Origin: Pseudomonas iranensis
GTDB lineage: Bacteria > Pseudomonadota > Gammaproteobacteria > Pseudomonadales > Pseudomonadaceae
Length of the DNA stretch: 64,000 nt
Assembly (NCBI RefSeq): GCF_014268585.2
Contig: NZ_CP077092.1
Span: 5,803,501 to 5,867,500 of the forward strand
Direction of reading: 5' to 3'
Under the pieces are notes generated by a model that did not search any database, had not been told where the DNA came from, and saw only the letters and a program-made list of their open reading frames with translations. Shown here in pieces: positions 57,328 through 64,000 of the stretch. Numbering within the stretch: the first letter of the stretch is position 1; each line of letters begins with the position of its first letter. Made by a program: the position numbers and the translations under genes.

Positions 57328-60300
57328 GTTTCTTGCTCCACTGGGCGATGCTCTCCAGCAACACCGATTCCTGATACGGCTTGCCGAGGTAGTCGTTGAC
57401 GCCGATGGCCATGGCGCGGTCGCGGTGTTTCTGCCCGGTGCGCGAGGTGATCATGATGATCGGCAAGTGGCGCAGGCGTTCGTCGGCGCGCACCTGGGTC
57501 GCGACTTCGAAGCCGTCCATGCGCGGCATTTCGATGTCGAGCAGCATCAGGTCGGGCATGTGCTCTTCGAGCAGCAGCATCGCATCGACACCGTCCTTGG
57601 CGGTCAGCACGTTCATGCCGTGACGTTCGAGCAAACGGCTGGTGACCTTGCGCACCGTCACCGAGTCATCGACGACCATGATCAGCAGCGGCTTGTGCGG
57701 CTCGCTGTCGATCTCCGTGCGCGCCGGCTCTTGCGCCAGCCGCGCCTGCATCGCCCGGATCGGTGCGAGCAGATCCAGAATCAGCACCACCCGGCCGTCG
57801 CCGAGAATCGTCGCCCCCGACACGCCCTGCACCGCCGCGAACTGCGGGCCGAGGCTCTTGACCACGATCTCGCGGGTGCCGGCCATGGCGTCGACCAGCA
57901 CCGCAACATGGCGGTCGTTGCAATGCACCAGCAGCACCGGCAACGGCAGGCTCTGCCCGAGCAGTTTTGGCCGTGGCGCAGTCTTCAACAGCTCGCCGAT
58001 ATAACACAGCTCATAACGCTGGCCGGCGTATTGATAACTCGGCGGATCCTGACGGAAGTGCCCTTCCAGATCATTCGGCAACACACGCACGATGCCTTCG
58101 ATGGTGTTCAGCGGGATCGCGTACTGATCCTCAGCGCACTGCACCATCAGCGCGCGGTTGACCGACACGGTGAACGGCAGGCGAATACGGAAATGCACGC
58201 CCTGCCCCGGCACCGAATCGATGCTCATGCTGCCGCCCAGCTGACGCACTTCTTCGTGGACCACGTCCATGCCGACGCCACGCCCGGAAATCTGGGTGAT
58301 CTTTTCCGCCGTGGAGAAACCCGGCTGAAGGATGAACTGCAACACATCGCGGTCGCTGATCTCGGCGTCGGGCGCCAGCAGACCGCGCTTGATCGCCTTG
58401 CGCCGCACGGCTTCCAGCGGCACACCGGCGCCGTCATCGCGGATGTCGAAAACCATGTCGCCGCCCTCGCGGGACAGATCGAGGGTGATCTGCCCTTGCG
58501 CCGGTTTACCCGCCGCCAATCGCACCTCGGCAGATTCGAGGCCATGGTCGACGGCGTTGCGCAGCATGTGTTCCAGCGGCGCGGCCATGCGCTCCAGCAC
58601 GTTGCGATCCATCTCGCCATCAGCGTTGCCGACCACAAACGCGACATCCTTGCCCAGCTCTTCGGCGACCTGCCGCACGATGCGCTTCAGACGCGGCACC
58701 ATGCGTTCGAACGGCACCATGCGCGTACGCATCAGGCCTTCCTGCAACTCGGTGTTGATCCGCCCCTGTTGCTGCAACAGGTTCTCCGCATCGTGGTTGC
58801 GGCGGTCGAGGGTTTCCTTCAGGTCGAGCAGGTCCGAGGCGGATTCGAACAGTGCCCGCGACAGTTGCTGGAGCTGCGAATGGCGGTCCATTTCCAGCGG
58901 ATCGAAGTCTTCATAACCGAGGCGTTCGCCATCGACTTGCTGGCGGCTGAGAATGCGCCCCTGGGTTTCGGTGTCGAGGCGGCGCAACTGATCGCGCATG
59001 CGCTCGATGGTGGTTTCCATCTCGTTGAGAGCTATCTGCGCATCGTTGACTTGCTGCTCGATCCGTCCGCGAAAGATCGAGGTTTCCCCGGCCAGATTGA
59101 CCAGTTCATCAAGCAGCTCGGACGAGACCTTGACCATGTCCGCGCCAGCATCGGCGGCCGGTGGCGCTGCCTCAGGCTTGATCACCGGTGCTGGCGCCGA
59201 GGGCGCTTCAACCTGCACCGGGTGACTGAAATTCTGGATCGCGCTGATCAGCCGATCGGCCGGTGGGCACGGTTGCCCGGCGCGCACACCATCGAGCATT
59301 TGCGCCAGTCGGTCATGGCCACGCTGCACCAGCGCGAACAGTTCGGCGGACGGTTGCAGCGCACCGGTGGAAAGGCTTTCGTAGAGAAATTCCAGCTCAT
59401 GGGCGAGGTCGCCGATCGGGCCGATTTCGACCATCCGCGCGCCGCCCTTGAGGGTGTGCAGATCGCGCAGCAGGGTTTCGATTTCCTGACGGTTGCCCGG
59501 CTCGGCCTGCCAGCGCAACAGCGCGGCGCCGGAGCTTTCGATGATGTCGAAACCTTCTTCGAGGAAGATCTCCAGCAACTCCGGATCATGCCCGGCGTTG
59601 TCGTGTTCGACCGCTGCGGGGGCAGATTCGCTGGCGGCCTGGCCCTGACGCAACTGACGGATCGCGTCGATCAAATCCTGCGCCGGAGTCAGCGCTTGAT
59701 GCGCTTGCAGTTGCTCCAGCATCAGCGCCAAACGCTCATGACTGTGCTGCAACAAACCTTCGAGCGCGGCGCTGTGGTTGTAGCGTCGATCGACCAGCCC
59801 TTCGTAGAGGTTTTCCAGTTCCTGGGCAAGGTCACCGACGGCCTCGACCTCGGCCATGCGCGCGCCGCCCTTCAGCGTGTGCAAGTCGCGCTGCAATGAC
59901 GACAGCGGCGCGGCGTTGTCCGGGTCCTTGAGCCAGCGCTGCAAGGCTTGCCCGGCGCTGTCGAGAATGTCCACCGCCTCTTCGAGGAAGATTTCGACGA
60001 TCTCGTCGTCAGGCTCGAGGGCGGCAACCGATTGCTGCAATTGGGCGGTGGCGCTGCCCAGTTCGCGAATATCGAGGGTGCGACTGCCGTCGCTGCGGAT
60101 CAGGCCCATCGCCGCGGGGTCGAGGCCTTCGTCGAGCAGATCCTGCAAGGCGCGAATCCGCTCCGGTTGCGCAGTGATTTCCTGGCCGGCAGCGAGTTCG
60201 TCGAGCATGTTGATCAGCGCTTCGTGGGCCAGTTGCGCTTCGTGGAAAAACCGCTCACTGACCGCCAGGCTGCTTTCTTCCACCGCGCCATACAGGTCGA

Positions 60301-63229
60301 GCAAGGCTTCGCAGAGGCCATCGACCGCCTGCAGATCGGCCAGATGCGCGCCTTCGCCCAGAGTGGTCAGCTCATCGAGCAAGGCGCTGAGTTCCTGGCG
60401 CTCGCCGGGGTGCTGCTGCCAGCGCTGCAAGAGGTTTTCGGCGTCGAGGAGGATGTCCATGCCCTGGGCGAGGAAGTTGTTGATCAGCTGCGGATCGCGC
60501 TTGAGGCGCAGGCCGCTGTCAGCGCCATCGGAACTGGCTTGCAGGCGCTCGGCGAGCAGCGCCTCGGTGCGCTTGATCAGCGACTGCGCACCGACAATCG
60601 GCGCCAGCGGATCGTGTTTGAGCTGGCGCAGGCCGACGCGGAACAAGCCCTCGGCTTCGAGCAGCAATTCGACCTCGTCCAGATCCAGCGGCAACTGATG
60701 CGCCTTGAACTCGCGGGCCAGTTGATCCAGCGAAGCCGCCAGTTCGGCCATCGGCAATACGCCGGCCATCGAGGCACTGCCCTTGAGCGTGTGCAGCGCC
60801 CGTTGCAGCTCGTCGCTGGCCGGCAACGGCACCTGTTCGGCGGCCTGATCGAGGAAACGGTTGAGGCTGGCGAGGTGGGTTTCGGCTTCTTTGCGGAAGA
60901 TTTCCAGCAGCAGCGGATCGAGCGCGGCGACGTCGTCGGTGTCTTCGGCAGCCAGCGGCTCATCGCCTTTGGCCAACGCGTGGGCGCGGGCGGCGAGTTG
61001 GTCGACATCGTTGCGCTGGCGCTGACGCTGGGTGGCGAATTCGTTGATCAGCTCGGGCAGCAGCAACAGCGTGTCGCCGAGCAATTGGCGCAGCACTGCG
61101 CCGGGCTCGACGCTTTGTTCGAGCACGCGGTTGAGCAGGTTTTCCACCGCCCAGGCCAGTTCGCCGAGGACCAAGGCACGGACCATGCGCCCGCTGCCCT
61201 TCAAGGTGTGAAAGGCCCGGCGCAGTTCGGTCAGCGCGGCGCGGTCCTGGGGATTGGCGGTCCAGCGCGGCAGGTATTCGTGGAGGACCGCGAGGACTTC
61301 GTCGGTCTCCTCCAGGAACACTTCGCGCAGTTCATCGTCGACCGGTTCTTCATCCGCTGGCGGCGGCATCAGGCTGTCGGGGCTGTTGCGCGCCGGCGGG
61401 TTGAGCGCCGACAGCGGGCTGGCGAGCACTTCGGCCAGCGACTGCACGACGTCAGGGTCGTCGAGGGTTTGCAGATCCTGCATGAGCTGCGCTTCGCTGG
61501 GGCTGAGCACCTCATCGAGCACCGGCACCTGCGCTTCGCCGGGCTGCTCGTTGGCAAAGAAGCCGAGGCTGGCAAGGCTGTTCTGCGCGACATCGAGCAG
61601 ATGCTCGGCGGGCGCCTGCGGATCATCGCTCAGGCGTTCGAGGTAATACTCGAGGCCGCTGATCACGTCGGCCAGATGATCAAGTTGTTCCCAGCCCGGT
61701 TCGTGGGCATCGAGCATCAAATGCTCGCGAATGAAACCGTTGCAGGCCTCGACCAGACTCGCTGCGCGGGCCAGCGGAATCATCGCCAGCGCGCCGCGTA
61801 CTTGCGTCAGCAGCTCGGGCAGCGATTGCAGATGCTGGCGGTCCCAATCGGCGTCGATGTAGTCGACGATCATGTCCTTGGCCTGTTGCAGGCAGATGCG
61901 CGCTTCCTTGATCACGATCTGATGGATCTGCGTCAGGTCGGTGGTCGGCAGACGCGCGTCTTCGGCGCTTTGCGTCTCCACCGTGCCGACCATGCCGGCC
62001 AGCGTCGCTTCGACGTAGAGCAAGGCCCCGGCGACGTCCATGAGAATCGCGTCGTTCGGTTCGCGCTGGCCCTGAGCGAGGCTGAGCACCACCGCCAGTT
62101 GGTCGATGATGACCTTGCGCGGCTGGCCGAAACCCAGCACCGCGAGGGTGTCGGCGATCTGCCGCAGCGGCGCGAGCAGGCTGTCCAGGTCCGAGGCGTG
62201 CTGGCGGTCGCTGCGCACGAACAGATCGAGGCGCTCCTTGACCCGCACCAGCTCTTCGCACAGCGCCGCCAGCACCGAGCGCATGGCATCGCGGTCGGGG
62301 CCGGCGAGGCGCGCGCGTTCTTCATCGACCATCGCGCTGTCGGGCAACGCGTCGTCCAGGGAGTAGCGATCTTTCATGGTCAGCATCTGCCCGGTGGGAT
62401 GTTCGGCTTTGGCAATATAGAACAACAGGCTTTTCAGCAGCTCGGCCGGCGCCGGCTGGTTGAGCCCGACGATGCCCTGCTCGAGCAGGCGCTTGAGCTC
62501 TTGGTCGGCGTCCTTGAACAGGCTGCGCAGCGCCGGACTGTTGGCGATGACGCCCTCGCGCATGCCCTCGACCAATGCCGAGGCGATTTGCCACAAAGGG
62601 CTCAACGGCGCGTCGCCGCTCAGCGCTTCGAGACGGCTGAAGACTTTGGCCAGATAGCCAAGGTGCGTCTGGTCGTCCTGTTCGCGCAGCAGACCGACCA
62701 GAGCCATTTGCAGCATCTGCCGCAGTTTGCGCAGCACGTTCGGCAGATCGGGCGGTTCCAATGCCGCGAGTGCCTCGTCGCCGAGCGGCGCCAGCTCGGG
62801 CAGTGGCGGGCTGAACAGGCTGGTTTCCGCCAGCAGGCTTTCACCGCGAGCGCTGCGTAGATCGTTGATCAGCGGCAACACCACCAGCGGCAGGTCGCGG
62901 CGGGCGCTCTGCACGCGGTCGAGGTAAAGCGGCAGTTGCCCCAGGGCTTGCAGCATCAGGTGCAGGGCTTCGTCGCGGTGCGGTACACGATCATGTTGCA
63001 GGGCTTCGACCAAGTGCTCCATTTCTTCGGCCAGTAACGCTGCGCCGTAGAACTCGACCATCTGCAGGCTGCCGTGGACCTGATGAATGTACGCCAGGCA
63101 CTCGTCCAGCCCGGGGAAGGCCTGCGGATCGTCGAGCACGGCTTCGATCGCCTGATGCGCCAGCTTCAGCGTTTCGGCAATTTCGCCCTTGACCCATTCC
63201 AGGGCCACGTAGTCGTGCCGATCACCCAT
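57320..63229 (-). CDS. chpA: Chemotaxis-type hybrid kinase ChpA
   Basis: A 1969-residue CheA-like hybrid kinase of the pilus chemosensory system, governing twitching and surface responses in P. aeruginosa. Four canonical phosphotransfer motifs HTLKG are seen near residues 675, 813, 1117 and 1258; the N-terminal part has a degenerate one (YIHQVHGSLQMVEF). The kinase core follows: LVNLAGETSIFRGRIEQQVN, ATP-binding HMLRNAVDHGLE, FDIRDDGAGVP and GRGVGMDVV. A CheW-like domain comes next, and a C-terminal receiver with VVDDSVTVRK and LLDIEMPRMDG (about 1845-1969). The P. aeruginosa protein is longer (about 2470) with more phosphotransfer domains. Start at 63229 chosen for position after pilJ. Confidence 0.95.
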   Translation of the reverse strand: MGDRHDYVALEWVKGEIAETLKLAHQAIEAVLDDPQAFPGLDECLAYIHQVHGSLQMVEFYGAALLAEEMEHLVEALQHDRVPHRDEALHLMLQALGQLPLYLDRVQSARRDLPLVVLPLINDLRSARGESLLAETSLFSPPLPELAPLGDEALAALEPPDLPNVLRKLRQMLQMALVGLLREQDDQTHLGYLAKVFSRLEALSGDAPLSPLWQIASALVEGMREGVIANSPALRSLFKDADQELKRLLEQGIVGLNQPAPAELLKSLLFYIAKAEHPTGQMLTMKDRYSLDDALPDSAMVDEERARLAGPDRDAMRSVLAALCEELVRVKERLDLFVRSDRQHASDLDSLLAPLRQIADTLAVLGFGQPRKVIIDQLAVVLSLAQGQREPNDAILMDVAGALLYVEATLAGMVGTVETQSAEDARLPTTDLTQIHQIVIKEARICLQQAKDMIVDYIDADWDRQHLQSLPELLTQVRGALAMIPLARAASLVEACNGFIREHLMLDAHEPGWEQLDHLADVISGLEYYLERLSDDPQAPAEHLLDVAQNSLASLGFFANEQPGEAQVPVLDEVLSPSEAQLMQDLQTLDDPDVVQSLAEVLASPLSALNPPARNSPDSLMPPPADEEPVDDELREVFLEETDEVLAVLHEYLPRWTANPQDRAALTELRRAFHTLKGSGRMVRALVLGELAWAVENLLNRVLEQSVEPGAVLRQLLGDTLLLLPELINEFATQRQRQRNDVDQLAARAHALAKGDEPLAAEDTDDVAALDPLLLEIFRKEAETHLASLNRFLDQAAEQVPLPASDELQRALHTLKGSASMAGVLPMAELAASLDQLAREFKAHQLPLDLDEVELLLEAEGLFRVGLRQLKHDPLAPIVGAQSLIKRTEALLAERLQASSDGADSGLRLKRDPQLINNFLAQGMDILLDAENLLQRWQQHPGERQELSALLDELTTLGEGAHLADLQAVDGLCEALLDLYGAVEESSLAVSERFFHEAQLAHEALINMLDELAAGQEITAQPERIRALQDLLDEGLDPAAMGLIRSDGSRTLDIRELGSATAQLQQSVAALEPDDEIVEIFLEEAVDILDSAGQALQRWLKDPDNAAPLSSLQRDLHTLKGGARMAEVEAVGDLAQELENLYEGLVDRRYNHSAALEGLLQHSHERLALMLEQLQAHQALTPAQDLIDAIRQLRQGQAASESAPAAVEHDNAGHDPELLEIFLEEGFDIIESSGAALLRWQAEPGNRQEIETLLRDLHTLKGGARMVEIGPIGDLAHELEFLYESLSTGALQPSAELFALVQRGHDRLAQMLDGVRAGQPCPPADRLISAIQNFSHPVQVEAPSAPAPVIKPEAAPPAADAGADMVKVSSELLDELVNLAGETSIFRGRIEQQVNDAQIALNEMETTIERMRDQLRRLDTETQGRILSRQQVDGERLGYEDFDPLEMDRHSQLQQLSRALFESASDLLDLKETLDRRNHDAENLLQQQGRINTELQEGLMRTRMVPFERMVPRLKRIVRQVAEELGKDVAFVVGNADGEMDRNVLERMAAPLEHMLRNAVDHGLESAEVRLAAGKPAQGQITLDLSREGGDMVFDIRDDGAGVPLEAVRRKAIKRGLLAPDAEISDRDVLQFILQPGFSTAEKITQISGRGVGMDVVHEEVRQLGGSMSIDSVPGQGVHFRIRLPFTVSVNRALMVQCAEDQYAIPLNTIEGIVRVLPNDLEGHFRQDPPSYQYAGQRYELCYIGELLKTAPRPKLLGQSLPLPVLLVHCNDRHVAVLVDAMAGTREIVVKSLGPQFAAVQGVSGATILGDGRVVLILDLLAPIRAMQARLAQEPARTEIDSEPHKPLLIMVVDDSVTVRKVTSRLLERHGMNVLTAKDGVDAMLLLEEHMPDLMLLDIEMPRMDGFEVATQVRADERLRHLPIIMITSRTGQKHRDRAMAIGVNDYLGKPYQESVLLESIAQWSKKHA

Positions 63230-63240
63230 AACCACTCCAC

Positions 63241-64000
63241 TCACGCTTTATCTGTCGCCGCCGGCAAGGTGAAACCGGACACCGAACGGCGCAACTGACT
63301 GGCCATTTTCGCCAGGTTGCCGATGCTCTCGGCGGTGGCCGTGGACCCCGACGAAGTCTGCGAGGTGATCTGCTGGATCACGTTCATCGTCAGCGAGATC
63401 TGCCCGGCCGAAGAGGTCTGCTGCTGCGCTGCGTTGGAAATGCTCTGGATCAGCGCGGCGAGGGTCTTGGACACGCCTTCGATTTCTTCCAGGGCGACAC
63501 CGGCATCCTGCGCCAGTCGCGCGCCGCGCACCACTTCGGTGGTGGTCTGCTCCATGGAAATCACCGCTTCGTTGGTGTCGGCCTGAATCGCCCGCACCAG
63601 GGTTTCGATCTGTCGGGTCGCGGCGGACGACCGCTCGGCCAGCCGTTGCACTTCGTCGGCAACCACAGCAAACCCGCGCCCGGCGTCGCCGGCCATCGAC
63701 GCTTGAATCGCCGCGTTGAGGGCAAGAATGTTGGTCTGGTCGGCGATGTCATCGATCAGGCTGACGATATCGCCGATTTCCTGGGACGACTCGCCGAGGC
63801 GCTTGATGCGCTTGGCAGTGTCCTGAATCTGTTCGCGAATGTTGTCCATGCCGTGGATGGTGTTGTGCACCACTTCGTTACCCTTGTTGGCGATTTCCAC
63901 GGAACGCTCGGCCACCGCCGACGATTCGGCAGCGTTGGCCGAGACCTGATCGATGGACTCGGCCATGTCGCTGATCGCTGTCGAGGCTTCGGAAATCTGC
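63241..64000 (-). CDS. pilJ: Pilus chemoreceptor PilJ (C-terminal part)
   Basis: The last 252 residues of a methyl-accepting chemotaxis protein; the N-terminal sensory part lies beyond the right edge. The signalling hairpin is well conserved: [40 protein letters not shown] and [20 protein letters not shown]. It ends 11 bases before chpA, so identification as PilJ, the receptor feeding ChpA, rests on sequence and position. The C terminus ([14 protein letters not shown]) shows no CheR-binding pentapeptide. Confidence 0.93.
   Translation of the reverse strand, partial: QISEASTAISDMAESIDQVSANAAESSAVAERSVEIANKGNEVVHNTIHGMDNIREQIQDTAKRIKRLGESSQEIGDIVSLIDDIADQTNILALNAAIQASMAGDAGRGFAVVADEVQRLAERSSAATRQIETLVRAIQADTNEAVISMEQTTTEVVRGARLAQDAGVALEEIEGVSKTLAALIQSISNAAQQQTSSAGQISLTMNVIQQITSQTSSGSTATAESIGNLAKMASQLRRSVSGFTLPAATDKA

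Noticed and set aside
57233..59899. 888-residue open frame on the plus strand (and the 970-residue one at 59948-62860)
   Set aside because: Both are shadows of chpA in a high-GC gene; no domain or ribosome-binding site is seen.

Overview
The window is a 64-kb stretch of a Pseudomonas chromosome, most likely from the P. fluorescens group. The evidence is the gene content (fba-pgk-epd-tkt, metK, riboswitch-controlled ahcY-metF, rhlE, the mdc/mad malonate locus, the pilJ-chpA-chpC end of the Chp chemosensory cluster), the high GC coding style, and several families of Pseudomonas-type REP/REPIN palindromes between genes. Both ends cut through genes: a periplasmic solute-binding protein on the left and pilJ on the right.

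Layout. 1-5 kb: orphan binding protein, ElaA-like acetyltransferase, winged-helix protein with a YgjP-like metalloprotease, a REC-PAS-GGDEF-EAL c-di-GMP protein, and a PL7 alginate lyase. 5-14.4 kb is the accessory part: a 1.6-kilo-residue toxin-like protein, a DUF6124 gene with a structured leader, a hipBA-type toxin-antitoxin pair, and a complete IS1182-family element sitting in the loop of the fba terminator. 14.4-23.3 kb: central carbon genes fba, pgk, epd, tktA, then divergent sahR-like regulator and metK. 23.4-41 kb: ligB, DUF1090, a cytochrome c', mltA, MAPEG, MFS, Na+/H+ antiporter, FNT channel, thioesterase, ahcY with SAH riboswitch, metF, a glycosyltransferase-like gene, another binding protein, rhlE, yceI and cytochrome b561. 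41-47 kb: a single-domain mannose-binding lectin, a tiny lipoprotein, an exported amine oxidase with an Ala/Lys/Pro tail, bioA, rsmE and a hemolysin III-type membrane protein. 47-55.6 kb: mdcR convergent with mdcABCDEGH-madLM, bracketed by the same repeat family. 56-64 kb: a second DUF6124 gene with the same leader architecture, then chpC-chpA-pilJ.

How genes work together. MetK makes SAM, AhcY removes SAH and MetF regenerates methyl groups; two control layers are visible, a SahR-like repressor with a perfect 24-bp operator at tktA/sahR-metK, and a SAH riboswitch at ahcY. BioA also consumes SAM. The mdc genes form a translationally coupled operon for malonate uptake and decarboxylation with a likely MdcR site upstream. 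ChpC, ChpA and PilJ belong to the pilus chemosensory pathway.

Most interesting signal: the two DUF6124 genes, 45 kb apart, have leaders that can fold into the same pseudoknot-like RNA. A 9-bp helix encloses a UUCG/CUCG-type hairpin, and two further strands inside it pair with sequences at and just upstream of the start codon. Sequence differs between the two copies at many paired positions but pairing is kept, and several linker lengths are identical. This looks like a cis-acting translational control element that I do not recognise from known RNA families.
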